From Microbulbifer pacificus (lineage in GTDB: Bacteria; Pseudomonadota; Gammaproteobacteria; Pseudomonadales; Cellvibrionaceae): a stretch of 64,000 nucleotides of DNA. Position numbers and translations under genes: made by a program. Position 1 is the stretch's first letter. Each line of letters opens with the position of its first letter. The notes under the pieces were generated by a model. The model had not been told where the DNA came from and ran no database searches. It saw only the letters and a list, made by a program, of their open reading frames with translations. The stretch is taken from NCBI RefSeq assembly GCF_002959965.1, contig NZ_PREV01000026.1:379501-443500 (forward strand). The letters run 5' to 3'. This document shows, in pieces, positions 20,555 through 30,200 of this stretch.

Positions 20555-22023
20555 TGGCTGCCCTTGTCTATCCCGCCCATACACAGGTATTTGATTTCCA
20601 GGTAGTCGTCGATACCGTATTTGGAGCCCTCGCGGCCGCTGCCGGATTCCTTGATGCCGCCGAAGGGAGCCATCTCATTGGAGATAATGCCTTCGTTGAT
20701 ACCCACCATGCCGTATTCCAGCCCTTCCGCCACGCGCCAGATTCGGCCGATATCGCGGGCGTAGAAATAAGAGGCGAGCCCGAATTCCGTGTCATTGGCC
20801 ATGCGGATGGCTTCTTCCTCGCTGTCGAACTTGAACAGCGGCGCCACCGGGCCAAAGATTTCCTCCTTGAACAGACGCATGGTGTCGTTCACATCTGCCA
20901 ATACTGTCGGGGTAAAGAAGCACTCACCCAGATCGCTGGGGCCACCTTCGCTCAAGGCCTTTGCGCCTTTACTAACGGCATCCGCCACCAGTTCTTTTAC
21001 ATCTTTTACCGCACCGGTATTGATCATGGGGCCGACTTCGGTGCCCTCATCAAAACCGTTGCCGACTTTCAGCGCCTTAACCGCGGCGGTGAATTTTTTG
21101 GCGAATTCTTCGTACACTCCCGACTGCACCAGAATGCGGTTGGCGCACACGCAGGTCTGGCCGGCATTGCGGTATTTACAGATGATCGCGCCTTTGACGG
21201 CGGCATCGATATCCGCATCGTCAAATACGATAAACGGCGCATTGCCGCCAAGCTCCATGGAGGTTTTCTTCATGGTTTCCGCGCACTGGGCCTGGAGCTG
21301 CTTGCCCACGGCAGTGGAGCCGGTGAAGGTGAATTTACGCACCAGCGGGTTGCTGGTCATCTCGCTGCCAATTTCCCGTGAGCTTTTGCCCACCACCACG
21401 TTGAATACGCCTTTCGGCACACCGGCCTTTTCGGCCAGAACCGCAAGGGCCAAGGCAGAGAGCGGGGTTTCCGAGGCGGGTTTGGCGATGAACGTACAGC
21501 CGACGGCCAGCGCCGGGGCAACCTTGCGCGCAATCATGGCACTTGGGAAGTTCCACGGCGTGATGGAGGCGGTGACACCCACCGGCTGTTTGACCACAAC
21601 AATGCGCTTATCTCTGGAGGGCGGCGCAATCACATCGCCGTAGGCGCGCTTGGCCTCTTCCGCAAACCACTCCAGGTAGTTGGCGCCGTATATGATCTCG
21701 GTTCTGGCTTCACTCAGGGGTTTGCCCTGCTCCGCGGTAAGGATTTTCGCGAGGTCGTCGACGTTGTCGAGGATCAGGTTGTACCAGTCCCGCAGGATTT
21801 TCGCGCGCTCCTTGACCGTGCGATCGCGCCAGGCGGGCCAGGCGTTATCGGCAGCTTCGATGGCGCGGCGGGTCTCTATGGCGCCGCAGGAGGCTAGGGT
21901 GGCAACGACATCACCGGTGGCGGGGTTGGTGACGTCGAGGGTATCGCCGCTGTCGGCGTCGCGCCACTCGCCATTGATGTAGGATTGTTTGCGCAGCAGG
22001 TCGGGATTGTTGAGTTTCAGCAT
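20551..22023 (-). CDS. gabD: Succinate-semialdehyde dehydrogenase
   Basis: The 490-residue product belongs to the aldehyde dehydrogenase family and oxidises succinate semialdehyde to succinate with NAD(P)+, in GABA breakdown and related routes. The catalytic glutamate is in MELGGNAPFIVFDDA and the nucleophilic cysteine in NAGQTCVCANRILVQ. The N-terminus (LLRKQSYINGEWRDADSGDT) and the length fit GabD. No GABA transaminase gene is next to it; the following gene is trmO. Substrate is assigned from similarity and could differ among close ALDH types. Confidence 0.9.
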   Translation of the reverse strand: MLKLNNPDLLRKQSYINGEWRDADSGDTLDVTNPATGDVVATLASCGAIETRRAIEAADNAWPAWRDRTVKERAKILRDWYNLILDNVDDLAKILTAEQGKPLSEARTEIIYGANYLEWFAEEAKRAYGDVIAPPSRDKRIVVVKQPVGVTASITPWNFPSAMIARKVAPALAVGCTFIAKPASETPLSALALAVLAEKAGVPKGVFNVVVGKSSREIGSEMTSNPLVRKFTFTGSTAVGKQLQAQCAETMKKTSMELGGNAPFIVFDDADIDAAVKGAIICKYRNAGQTCVCANRILVQSGVYEEFAKKFTAAVKALKVGNGFDEGTEVGPMINTGAVKDVKELVADAVSKGAKALSEGGPSDLGECFFTPTVLADVNDTMRLFKEEIFGPVAPLFKFDSEEEAIRMANDTEFGLASYFYARDIGRIWRVAEGLEYGMVGINEGIISNEMAPFGGIKESGSGREGSKYGIDDYLEIKYLCMGGIDKGSH

Positions 22024-22090
22024 GAAGGGCTCCTTTCCTTATTCTTTCCTTATCCTTTTCGGTACTCTTTCGGGTACTGGCGAATCCGCG

Positions 22091-22120
22091 GCCGTTCGCC
22101 TGCAGGCGGGCTCCTACGGA
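22091..22120 (-). repeat. Single GTAG-type REP element
   Basis: On the minus strand the sequence is CGTAGGAGCCCGCCTGCAGG followed by CGAACGGC, the same family as at 2453-2520 with a two-base change in each arm that keeps pairing (CCTGC to CCCGCC). It lies 5' of gabD in the der-gabD gap. Confidence 0.75.
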
Positions 22121-22127
22121 GTTCAAT

Positions 22128-22179
22128 AAAGGCAATCATTCGTCGGCAAGTTTAGCCTTGCGTCCAAATGATCGCCTTT
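22128..22179. repeat. Imperfect inverted repeat between der and gabD
   Basis: Arms AAAGGCAATCATT (22128-22140) and AATGATCGCCTTT (22167-22179) pair with one mismatch. The 26 nt loop itself contains GCAAG and CTTGC that can pair. On the minus strand it ends in CCTTTATT, so it may terminate der transcription; the T-run is short. Confidence 0.55.
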
Positions 22180-22219
22180 GCCTAAAGGGTATTGCGCCGC
22201 CCCGCGTGAATCTCCGTGC

Positions 22220-23614
22220 TTATTTTTTCTTTTTCACAAACTTCATCAGGCGACGCTTCTTGGCTTTCTGGCGATCGCTGAGTTTGTTTTTCTTGCCCTC
22301 GTAGGGGTTTTTGCCGGTACGGAATTCGATTTTTACCGGGGTGCCGTGCAGTTCCAGTGCCTGGCGGAAGGTTTTTTCCAGATAGCGAACGTAGTGGCCC
22401 GGCACTTCGTCGGTCTGGTTGCCATGGATCACGATAATCGGCGGGTTCTTACCGCCGGCGTGGGCGTAGCGCAGTTTGATGCGGTTGCCGTTCACCAGCG
22501 GCGGTTGGTGCTCACTCACTGCCCATTGCAGAATCCGCGTGAGGTGATTGGTGGACAGTTTGTCGGTGGCGGACTGGTAGGCGGCCTCAATGGACTGGTA
22601 CAGGTTGCCGACGCCGGTGCCGTGCAGAGCGGAAATAAAGTGAATATCCGCAAAGTCCACAAAGCGCAGGCGACGCTCCAGTTCGGTTTTTACATAGTCG
22701 CGGTGGTCTGGGTCAAGACCGTCCCATTTGTTCAGCGCCACCACCAGTGCGCGCCCCGCCTGGATGACGCTGCCCATCAGGTGCAGATCCTGGTCGACGA
22801 GGCCTTCGCTGGCATCGATCACCAGCACCACGACATTCGCATCTTCCACCGCCTGCAGGGTTTTGACGATGGAGAATTTCTCTACCGATTCCTTGACGTT
22901 CTTGCGGCGGCGGATGCCGGCCGTGTCGATGATGGTGTACGGCTTGTCGTCGCGGGTGTAGTTGATATACACGCTGTCACGGGTGGTGCCGGGTTGGTCG
23001 AACACCACAACCCGGTCCTCTCCCAACAGGCGGTTCACCAGGGTGGACTTGCCCACATTGGGGCGACCGACGATGCCGATCTTGATACCTGTGGCTTCTT
23101 CTTTTTCTTCCTCTTCCGCCGGAGCCGGCAGACCTTCGATCAGGCGCTCCATCAGCGAGCGCACACCGCGGCCGTGCGTGGCGGTGGTAGGGAAGAGTTC
23201 TCCGATGCCAAGCTCGTAGAATGGCGACAGGGCAATGTCCGGATTGACGCCATCCACCTTGTTGGCGACGAGGATGGTGGGCTTGGAGCGCACGCGCAGG
23301 CGCTCGGCAATCATTTCATCCGCCGGGGTAAGGCCAGCGCGGCAGTCCACCATGAACAGGACATAATCCGCCTCTTCGATGGCCTGCATGGATTGCTGCG
23401 CCATGGCGGCATCGATGCCCTCTTCCCCGCCACTGATACCACCGGTATCGACGAGGATCATTTTGCGGCCTTCAAACTCCGCTTCGCCGTACTTGCGGTC
23501 GCGGGTGAGGCCCGCATAGTTCGCCACCAGCGCGTCGCGGGTTTTGGTGAGGCGGTTAAACAGGGTGGATTTGCCCACATTGGGGCGCCCGACCAGGGCG
23601 ATTACAGGCAACAT
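22220..23614 (-). CDS. der: Ribosome-assembly GTPase Der (EngA)
   Basis: The 464-residue protein has two consecutive GTPase domains followed by a KH-like domain; it acts in 50S subunit biogenesis. P-loops are [14 protein letters not shown] (residue about 9) and [16 protein letters not shown] (about 182). G3 motifs DTGG and DTAGI and NKxD motifs NKVD and NKWD are present. The C-terminal KH domain ends with a Lys-rich tail ([20 protein letters not shown]). It follows bamB, as in many gammaproteobacteria. Confidence 0.97.
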   Translation of the reverse strand: MLPVIALVGRPNVGKSTLFNRLTKTRDALVANYAGLTRDRKYGEAEFEGRKMILVDTGGISGGEEGIDAAMAQQSMQAIEEADYVLFMVDCRAGLTPADEMIAERLRVRSKPTILVANKVDGVNPDIALSPFYELGIGELFPTTATHGRGVRSLMERLIEGLPAPAEEEEKEEATGIKIGIVGRPNVGKSTLVNRLLGEDRVVVFDQPGTTRDSVYINYTRDDKPYTIIDTAGIRRRKNVKESVEKFSIVKTLQAVEDANVVVLVIDASEGLVDQDLHLMGSVIQAGRALVVALNKWDGLDPDHRDYVKTELERRLRFVDFADIHFISALHGTGVGNLYQSIEAAYQSATDKLSTNHLTRILQWAVSEHQPPLVNGNRIKLRYAHAGGKNPPIIVIHGNQTDEVPGHYVRYLEKTFRQALELHGTPVKIEFRTGKNPYEGKKNKLSDRQKAKKRRLMKFVKKKK

Positions 23615-23660
23615 AATTCGGGTCTACGTAAAGCAAAAATGGTTTTGCCAGAAATACGAA

Positions 23661-23710
23661 CGCCCGCGAGAACGCGGGCGGTCCAGGTTCGCCTGCGAAC
23701 AGGCTCCAAC
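23661..23710. repeat. Hairpin and decayed REP between bamB and der
   Basis: A perfect CGCCCGCG-AGAA-CGCGGGCG hairpin (23661-23680) lies next to TTCGCCTGCGAACAGGCTCC (23688-23707), a diverged half of the GTAG REP family. No good T-run follows, so it probably stabilises mRNA ends rather than terminating, and bamB and der may be partly uncoupled here. Confidence 0.55.
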
Positions 23711-23739
23711 AGCAGGGTCATATCACCCTGAATTTTCGA

Positions 23740-24900
23740 TCAGCGCTCCAGGCGCAGTGCGACCAGTTCGCCGTCATCCGACAGCGCAAACAGGAGGTCG
23801 CCATCCGCCAGCAGCGGAATACGCACCGGGTCGCGGTCGATCCGGGTACGGCCTACAAAATGACCGGTGTTGGGGTCCAGCGCGTGAAGGTATCCCTCCA
23901 GATCGCCAACCACCACCACATCGCCAAAATACGCCGGACCGCTCAGCTCGCGACGCAACAGTTCGTTGTTACTCCACAGGATCTGCCCATTACCCACATT
24001 GTAGGCGTGGACGCTGCCATCGGCGCCGCTCAGGAACACCTGGCCGGCACCTACCGTCACACTGTGGTTAGTTGACGCGTCGCGCGCCCACAGGCCGCGG
24101 CCGTCTTCGCGGGACAACGCCACCACACGGCCCTGGTAACTGGCGGCAAACACCAGCTCACCGCGCACCAGCGGCGCACCGTCGATATCCACCACCCGCT
24201 CGAGTTCCGCAGAACCCTGCGGAATGGCAACCCGCTGCTCCCAGCGCTCGAGGCCATCACTGGCGCTCAGGGCAATCAGTTTGCCGTTGTCGAGACCGGC
24301 GAAGACCATCCCGGCGGAAATTACCGGGCTCGCAGTGCCGCGCAGCGTCAGAACCGGCAGCACGGTGTTGTGCCGCCAGCGTTGCTCGCCGGTGCTGGCA
24401 TCCAGCCCCAGCAGCTTGCCGTCGACGGTCTGCACCACGACCATACCGGAGCCCACCGCCGGGGTGGACACCACCTCGCCACCCAACTGGGTTGCCCAGC
24501 GCTGGCTGCCATCGTTCAGATCGAGGGCCACCACCTTGCCGCGGTAATCTGCCACTACGGCGATGCCGAGACCAACACCGACGCCGCCACTGATGGACTG
24601 GTCAATATCCGTGCGCCACAGGCGCTTTCCGCTGGCGCGATCAAAGGCGTAAACATCGCCTTCACTGTTGGCCGCAATCACCTTGCCGTCGATGATGCCG
24701 GGTTTCAGCATCGCGTACCGCAGGGCGTCGATATCACCGATATTGTTCGACCACACTTCACGCAGCCGGACGCTCTCGTGAATTTCCGTCAGTTCTACAG
24801 GATCTGTATCTTCCTTCTCTTCGTTGGAAGCACAGGCTCCGAGCATCGCGGCCAGAGCCACGGCGACGATCCGGTTAAGCGCCTTGTGTGTGCCGATCAT
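23740..24900 (-). CDS. bamB: Outer-membrane assembly lipoprotein BamB
   Basis: The 386-residue lipoprotein has a signal peptide ending at a lipobox, AAMLGACAS (Cys at about 23), and then an eight-bladed beta-propeller made of PQQ-like repeats such as GKVVALDLNDGSQRWATQLG and GKLLGLDASTGEQRWRHNTV. It supports BamA in outer-membrane protein insertion. Its start overlaps the stop of yfgM by 4 nt (ATGA). The yfgM-bamB-der order is conserved. It ends with HALDPNTGHFVGRTRIDRDP and a final blade. Confidence 0.95.
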   Translation of the reverse strand: MIGTHKALNRIVAVALAAMLGACASNEEKEDTDPVELTEIHESVRLREVWSNNIGDIDALRYAMLKPGIIDGKVIAANSEGDVYAFDRASGKRLWRTDIDQSISGGVGVGLGIAVVADYRGKVVALDLNDGSQRWATQLGGEVVSTPAVGSGMVVVQTVDGKLLGLDASTGEQRWRHNTVLPVLTLRGTASPVISAGMVFAGLDNGKLIALSASDGLERWEQRVAIPQGSAELERVVDIDGAPLVRGELVFAASYQGRVVALSREDGRGLWARDASTNHSVTVGAGQVFLSGADGSVHAYNVGNGQILWSNNELLRRELSGPAYFGDVVVVGDLEGYLHALDPNTGHFVGRTRIDRDPVRIPLLADGDLLFALSDDGELVALRLER

Positions 24901-25646
24901 TGTGCATCCTTCTCCGTTGCTGCTTCGGTTGTCTTATCTGAGTCAGACTCTGACACCGGCTGCTCTTCCTGAGTTTCATTGTTCTGTTCCGGCGCTTCGC
25001 CGAGGCTCTGGATCTTCAGATCGAGCAGGCGGGAACCGGCGGCCTGTTCCGGCAGCAGCTGCGCGCGGGCTTGCTGGTAGGCGGCACGGGCGGCATCTTT
25101 ATCGCCCTGCTGCACCAGAATGTCACCGCGGGTTTCCGCAAACAGCGCGGCGAAGGCGGCGGGCACGTCCCCTTCCAGCAGTTTGAGTGCTTCGTTGGTT
25201 TCACCGCGCGCACCTTTCACCGCTGCCAGACGGCGCTTGGCGATGAACTTGAGTGCATCGTCGCTGGTGTTATCCAGCGCCCACTGCAATTGCTTCGACG
25301 CTTCTTCCAGATCATTTTTCTCAACCGCCAGTGCCGCCAGTTGCAACGCTGCCTGGCTCGCATAAATACGGCTGGAGAAGTTATCTTTCAACTCGCGTGC
25401 CAGAGACTGAGCGGTAGTCAGCTGTTTGTTGTCCGGCTGCCCTTCATTCGCGCTCACCGCTTCCACAAAGCCCTGGTACAGATTGGAAGCCACTTCCGCA
25501 TCGGCGCGTTGCTTGCCCTGCCACCACTGCCAGCCGAAGTAGGCCACCAGTGCCAGTATTACACCGGTGACAATGCCGGTACCGTTTTCTTTCCACCAGC
25601 GCTTGAGCGATTCAATCTGTTCTTCTTCGGTCAAATGGTCAGCCAT
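24897..25646 (-). CDS. yfgM: YfgM-like membrane-anchored TPR protein
   Basis: This 249-residue protein starts MADHLTEEEQIESLKRWWKE, followed by one membrane segment (GTGIVTGVILALVAYFGWQW, about residues 22-41) and a periplasmic tetratricopeptide-like domain. YfgM is an ancillary SecYEG-associated protein that interacts with PpiD. It has an acidic, Glu/Ser-rich tail (EAPEQNNETQEEQPVSESDS). It lies 47 bp after hisS and overlaps bamB. Similarity to the family is clear in the N-terminal block. Confidence 0.9.
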   Translation of the reverse strand: MADHLTEEEQIESLKRWWKENGTGIVTGVILALVAYFGWQWWQGKQRADAEVASNLYQGFVEAVSANEGQPDNKQLTTAQSLARELKDNFSSRIYASQAALQLAALAVEKNDLEEASKQLQWALDNTSDDALKFIAKRRLAAVKGARGETNEALKLLEGDVPAAFAALFAETRGDILVQQGDKDAARAAYQQARAQLLPEQAAGSRLLDLKIQSLGEAPEQNNETQEEQPVSESDSDKTTEAATEKDAQ

Positions 25647-25693
25647 TTCTTATTCGCCTTATTTTGAACGTCTTTATCAGGGAGAATTTCTAT

Positions 25694-26956
25694 TCAGGCC
25701 TGCAGGATTTTCGGCAGGTCCGCGAGCGCTACCGTCTGCTGCTCAGCGTCCGCGCGCAGGGATTTAACGGTCACCCGCCCCGCCGCGGCTTCGTCTTCGC
25801 CGATGATCAACGCGTATTCCGCCTTGCTCTTGTCGGCCTTCTTCATCTGGCTCTTGAAACTGCCGCCACCGCAATGGGTCTGCAGCCGCAGCCACGGAAG
25901 CTCGGTACGCAGTTGCTCCGCCGCCGCCAGGGCCGCGGATTGTACATCACCTACCGCCACCAGATAGGCATCTATCTGCTGATCCAGGGAGTCCGGCAGC
26001 ACATCGAGGGTTTCCAGCAACAGTACCAGACGCTCCACACCGAGACCGAAGCCTACGGCGGGTGTGAACTTGCCGCCCATCTGCTCGACGAGACCATCGT
26101 AGCGGCCGCCGGCGCACACGGTGCCCTGAGCCCCAAGGCTGTCGGTCACCCATTCAAAAACGGTTTTGCCGTAGTAGTCGAGGCCTCGCACCAGGCGCGG
26201 ATTCACTTCATAGGCCACACCGGCGGCGTCGAGGAAGGCGCGCAACTGCTCAAAATGCGTGCGAGACTCGTCGTCGAGGTAGTCCTGCAGGCACGGCGCA
26301 TCCGCCAGCAGTGCCTGGGTATCCTGATTTTTGCTGTCGAGAATCCGCAGCGGGTTCTTGTCGAGGCGACGCTGGCTGTCTTCATCCAGCTGATCCTTGC
26401 GTGCGGACAGGTACTCCACCAGTGCATCGCGGAAGGCCGCGCGACTGGCGCTGTTGCCCAGCGAGTTGAGCTGCAGGGTCACATGCTCGGCCACGCCCAA
26501 CTGCTTCCACAGGCGTGCGGTCATCATCAGGATCTCGGCATCGATATCCGGGCCTTCAATGCCGAATACTTCCACCCCGAACTGGTGGAACTGGCGCAGG
26601 CGGCCTTTCTGCGGGCGCTCGTAGCGGAACATGGGGCCGAAGTACCACAGGCGCTGTGGTTGGCTCAACAGGCTGTTCTGGATGGCGGCACGCACGGTGC
26701 CGGCAGTGCCCTCCGGACGCAGGGTGACGCTGTCGCCGCCCTTGTCGTCAAAGGTGTACATCTCTTTTTCGACAATATCGGTGGCTTCACCCACGGCGCG
26801 GGCGAACAGCTGCGTCGCTTCCAGAATCGGAGTGCGAATCTCGCTGTAGCCGTAGCGGGCGAAGAGCTCGCTCAAGGTGCTTTCCACGTACTGCCACACC
26901 GGAGATTGGGTGGGCTGCAGGTCGTTCATGCCACGGATGGCGCGAAGTTCTTTCAA
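25694..26956 (-). CDS. hisS: Histidyl-tRNA synthetase
   Basis: The 420-residue class II synthetase charges tRNA-His. Motifs seen: [18 protein letters not shown] at the N-terminus, motif 2 ([19 protein letters not shown]), and the histidine-binding loops [15 protein letters not shown] and [28 protein letters not shown] (motif 3). The C-terminal anticodon-binding domain follows. The start codon is TTG at 26956 with AAGGA six bases upstream; no ATG lies nearby in frame before the conserved block. Between hisS and ispG are 61 bp. Confidence 0.96.
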   Translation of the reverse strand: MKELRAIRGMNDLQPTQSPVWQYVESTLSELFARYGYSEIRTPILEATQLFARAVGEATDIVEKEMYTFDDKGGDSVTLRPEGTAGTVRAAIQNSLLSQPQRLWYFGPMFRYERPQKGRLRQFHQFGVEVFGIEGPDIDAEILMMTARLWKQLGVAEHVTLQLNSLGNSASRAAFRDALVEYLSARKDQLDEDSQRRLDKNPLRILDSKNQDTQALLADAPCLQDYLDDESRTHFEQLRAFLDAAGVAYEVNPRLVRGLDYYGKTVFEWVTDSLGAQGTVCAGGRYDGLVEQMGGKFTPAVGFGLGVERLVLLLETLDVLPDSLDQQIDAYLVAVGDVQSAALAAAEQLRTELPWLRLQTHCGGGSFKSQMKKADKSKAEYALIIGEDEAAAGRVTVKSLRADAEQQTVALADLPKILQA

Positions 26957-27017
26957 CGGTAGTCCTTAACGTTTTGCTATACATGGGCGTGCCGAGCCTC
27001 CGCTCCGCACCCCGGAA

Positions 27018-28139
27018 TTACTCGGTGGTTTCCCGGGCGATGATGCTCGCTTCCTGTGCCGCCTTGGCCGCGGCCTTTTCACGGATCAGCTTTTCCAGAT
27101 CATCCACCAGGTTGTCGTTCTTGAATTTGCGGTCCGGCTGGCCGTCAACATAAATGGCGTGGCTCGGGGTACCACCGGCGAGGCCGATATCCGCCTCTTT
27201 CGCTTCACCCGGGCCATTGACGATGCAACCGATTACCGCCACATCCAGCGGCGTGGTGATATCTTCCAGACGGGTCTCCAGCTCGTTCATGGTTTTCACC
27301 ACGTCGAAGTTCTGGCGCGAGCAGCTGGGGCAGGCGATAAAGTTGATCCCCTTGGTACGCAGACGCAGGCTTTTCAGCAAATCCCAGCCCACCTTCACTT
27401 CTTCCACCGGGTCCGCCGCCAGAGATACCCGCAGGGTATCGCCGATGCCGTCCAGCAGCAGCGCGCCGAGGCCGATAGCGGATTTCACGGTACCCGCGCG
27501 CAGGCCACCAGCTTCGGTAATACCGAGGTGCAGCGGCTGGTCAATCTGGGTCGCGAGTTTGCGGTAGGCGGCGGTGGCCATAAAGATGTCGGAGGCCTTC
27601 ACGCTCACCTTGAAGTTCTGAAAATCCAGGCTGTCGAGGATATCCACGTGGCGCAGGGCGGATTCCACCAGGGCGTCCGGCGTAGGCTCGCCGTATTTCT
27701 TCTGCAGGTCCTTTTCCAGGGAACCGGCGTTGACGCCGATACGGATCGGAATATTCAGGTCCCGCGCCTTGTCCACCACCGCGCGAATGCGGTGTTCGCG
27801 GCCGATGTTGCCCGGGTTGATCCGCAGGCAGTCTACGCCCAGATCCACCACCCGCAGGGCGATGCGGTAGTCGAAGTGGATATCCGCCACCAGCGGCACG
27901 CTGACCTGCTTTTTGATCTCTCCGAAAGCCTCGGCGGCTTCCATGGAGGGCACGGAAACCCGCACGATATCCGCACCCGCTTTCTCCAGCCGCTGGATCT
28001 GGTCCACCGTAGCGGCTACATCGCAGGTTTCGGTGTTGGTCATGCTCTGTACGGAAATGGGTGCACCACCACCGACCGGCACATTGCCCACCATGATCTG
28101 GCGTGACACGCGGCGAACTATGGGTGACTCGAACTGCAT
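27018..28139 (-). CDS. ispG: 4-hydroxy-3-methylbut-2-en-1-yl diphosphate synthase IspG (GcpE)
   Basis: The 373-residue product starts at ATG 28139 ([20 protein letters not shown]). It is the [4Fe-4S] enzyme of the MEP pathway that turns MEcPP into HMBPP. The cluster cysteines lie in ACPSCSRQ and [20 protein letters not shown]. The N-terminal TIM barrel has [21 protein letters not shown] candidate -10 TATAAT on the minus strand is at 28215-28220, so ispG-hisS may have their own promoter besides read-through from rodZ. Confidence 0.97.
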   Translation of the reverse strand: MQFESPIVRRVSRQIMVGNVPVGGGAPISVQSMTNTETCDVAATVDQIQRLEKAGADIVRVSVPSMEAAEAFGEIKKQVSVPLVADIHFDYRIALRVVDLGVDCLRINPGNIGREHRIRAVVDKARDLNIPIRIGVNAGSLEKDLQKKYGEPTPDALVESALRHVDILDSLDFQNFKVSVKASDIFMATAAYRKLATQIDQPLHLGITEAGGLRAGTVKSAIGLGALLLDGIGDTLRVSLAADPVEEVKVGWDLLKSLRLRTKGINFIACPSCSRQNFDVVKTMNELETRLEDITTPLDVAVIGCIVNGPGEAKEADIGLAGGTPSHAIYVDGQPDRKFKNDNLVDDLEKLIREKAAAKAAQEASIIARETTE

Positions 28140-28214
28140 AACAGAACCTGCGTTGGCTATTGAGCGGGTATTTCGGCTTCGCAATCAGCGGGTAATTGGC
28201 GAAAAACGGGGAGG

Positions 28215-28220
28215 ATTATA
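28215..28220 (-). promoter_or_regulatory. Candidate -10 element upstream of ispG
   Basis: A consensus TATAAT on the minus strand, 76 bp from the ispG start. The -35 region 17 bp upstream is weak (TGTAGG-like), so the promoter is tentative. Confidence 0.35.
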
Positions 28221-28281
28221 GAGAGAATGGGCGCAAACCTACAGAGGCTGCGCCCTTACAGGCAGATCATATTGGTTGGAA

Positions 28282-29361
28282 TCAACCACCCACACTGAGC
28301 TTGCGGGTGCGGCGATTGCCGATGGGGGCGCTGTCGACGGTCTGGCCGTCAAAAGTGACGGTAGCACCCGCGGCATTACCCAGCATCACACTGAACGGCG
28401 CGCGGCCGCTCAACTGCACCGTAGAGCCCGCAGGCTGCAACTTGGAAATCATCTTGTAGCCGGTGGCATCGGTCACCTCCACCCAGGATTCCTCCTGAAA
28501 GGAAATCACCAGGCGCGGCTCCGCCACTGGATTCTCTGACGGAGCGGCAACAGGGGCCTCCCCCTGTGCCTGAGCGGCCAACACCGGAGCGACGGCGGCA
28601 GGCGCTTCACTCCGCTGAACCACCGGCGCCACCGCCGCTTCGCGCACCGGCGGCAGCTCCGCAAGCGCGCCCTCCAGGTCGCTCGAATCACTTGCCTCGG
28701 CAAGCTCGGCATCGGTTTCAGGTGCACCATCACCGATATCCGGCGCATCACCACTGGATTCGACAGTATCGTCCTGCGCTTCGGGCACTGCCAAGGCAGA
28801 AAATTCGAGATCCTCGGCGGTCTGAGCCATATCGGGCTCTGCGCCATAGCTTGATGCTGTCGCCAGCAATTCGCGGTCATCGCGATCCTGCGCGTTGCCC
28901 AACTGGACAAACTGGCGCCCGCCAGCCGCCTGCTGATCAAACCACCAGTAGCCGCCGCCCGCAGCCATGGCGAGCACCAGTACAAAAGGAACAAACAGGG
29001 AACCCCCCTGCTTTTCCCGACGACTGGTCATCACCGCACCGACCGGGGCGCGCACCGGCTGTGGCGCGACTTCCGCGGGTACCTGTCGTGCAAAAATCTC
29101 CATGACAGCCGCAGTATCGAGCCCCAGCTCCTTGCACAGATTGCGAATATAGCCACGCACATAGGTGGCGCCGGCAAAGCGCTCGAAGGCGTCCTGCTCA
29201 AGCGCTTCGAGCTTGTCCGGGGTCATGCACAGGCGGCGGGCAAGTTCGTCACCGGTGAGGCCCGCCTTTTCACGCGCCTCTCGGAGGGTGGCGCCGACGG
29301 TCATCGCGGGCGCCTCGGACGAAGTGTTTACTTGGTCTGAGAACTGGTTACTGCTGCTCAT
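28282..29361 (-). CDS. rodZ: RodZ-like cell-shape protein
   Basis: The 359-residue protein has a cytoplasmic XRE-like helix-turn-helix (TVGATLREAREKAGLTGDEL, residues about 21-75), one membrane helix (FVPFVLVLAMAAGGGYWWF, about 123-141) and a long acidic periplasmic region, ending in a DUF4115 domain (FQEESWVEVTDATGYKMISK). RodZ links MreB to the membrane. The start overlaps the end of pilF by 14 nt. It is upstream of ispG as usual. The acidic linker is longer than in E. coli, a common variation. Confidence 0.9.
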   Translation of the reverse strand: MSSSNQFSDQVNTSSEAPAMTVGATLREAREKAGLTGDELARRLCMTPDKLEALEQDAFERFAGATYVRGYIRNLCKELGLDTAAVMEIFARQVPAEVAPQPVRAPVGAVMTSRREKQGGSLFVPFVLVLAMAAGGGYWWFDQQAAGGRQFVQLGNAQDRDDRELLATASSYGAEPDMAQTAEDLEFSALAVPEAQDDTVESSGDAPDIGDGAPETDAELAEASDSSDLEGALAELPPVREAAVAPVVQRSEAPAAVAPVLAAQAQGEAPVAAPSENPVAEPRLVISFQEESWVEVTDATGYKMISKLQPAGSTVQLSGRAPFSVMLGNAAGATVTFDGQTVDSAPIGNRRTRKLSVGG

Positions 29362-30169
29362 TTTCGGCCATCATCTGCTGGTATTTCAGCGTTTCCGCTG
29401 AATAGGGAAAGAGGTTTTTCAGCGCCAGGGCATAACTCCTTTCCTTGTCCCGATTGCCGAAGATTTTCTCGATGCGAATCCCCAGCCATAGGGATTGCGG
29501 AACCTGCCGGTTCTTCTCACTAAACCGGTCCAGATACTGTTTTGCCTGGGTGTACTCACCCTTGTCAAACTTGAGCTCCGCCAGCTCCAGCTGCGCCATC
29601 GACATATTCGGGCTCAGGGAGAGCGCCTTTTTGAACGCGGCCTCGGCGGCCTCGCTCTCACCGAGACGCAACTCGGCGCGGCCGAGGTTGGCGAGCGCGT
29701 ATGAGCGGCGGTTATAAGTGAGGTCTTCCGATGCCACCTGGAACTGCTCCTTGGCATCGCGGTAACGCTCCTGCTGGTATAGGAAGGCACCGTAGTTGAC
29801 CCGCGCCATGGAAAACTTGCTGTCGTAGCGCAGGGCCTTCTTGAAATGGGACTCCGCCACTGCATTCTCGCTGTCGGCCTGATACAGCAGCGCCAGACCG
29901 TGGTGGGCCTGTGGATCTTTCGGGCCCAATTCGAGTGCCTTCTGGAAGTGATGGCGAGCCAGCTCACGGTTGTCACTGCCGCTCTGCAGATAACGCAGAC
30001 CGAGCTGGACGTGGGTCTCCCGCGCCTTGTCGAGGTCTACCGACTTGCTGGGGCCGCTGCTGACACAGCCGCCCAACAGCAGGGTCAGGAGGAGTCCGGC
30101 AAACGCGGCCGGGCTGGAAATTCTTGCAAACACGAGCTTCACCTTGTCGTTATCGGGTGCGATTACCAC
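29348..30169 (-). CDS. pilF: Type IV pilus biogenesis lipoprotein PilF/PilW
   Basis: The 273-residue outer-membrane lipoprotein has a signal ending in LLLTLLLGGCVSS and then six tetratricopeptide repeats such as ARHHFQKALELGPKDPQAHH. It pilots the PilQ secretin to the outer membrane. The start given is GTG at 30169; GTG at 30133 would give a more typical signal peptide with AAGGTGA just before it, so the first 12 residues are doubtful. The rlmN-pilF-rodZ order is standard. Confidence 0.92.
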   Translation of the reverse strand: MVIAPDNDKVKLVFARISSPAAFAGLLLTLLLGGCVSSGPSKSVDLDKARETHVQLGLRYLQSGSDNRELARHHFQKALELGPKDPQAHHGLALLYQADSENAVAESHFKKALRYDSKFSMARVNYGAFLYQQERYRDAKEQFQVASEDLTYNRRSYALANLGRAELRLGESEAAEAAFKKALSLSPNMSMAQLELAELKFDKGEYTQAKQYLDRFSEKNRQVPQSLWLGIRIEKIFGNRDKERSYALALKNLFPYSAETLKYQQMMAENEQQ

Positions 30170-30200
30170 GGGCGCACGCCGAATTCCGGCAATGCAAATA

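Noticed and set aside
20554..20584. ATG 20584 as trmO start
   Set aside because: It lacks a ribosome site and overlaps gabD; TTG 20554 has AAGGG at good spacing and fits family length.
22178..23731. Long plus-strand frame opposite der
   Set aside because: Antisense shadow of der; no domain is recognisable.
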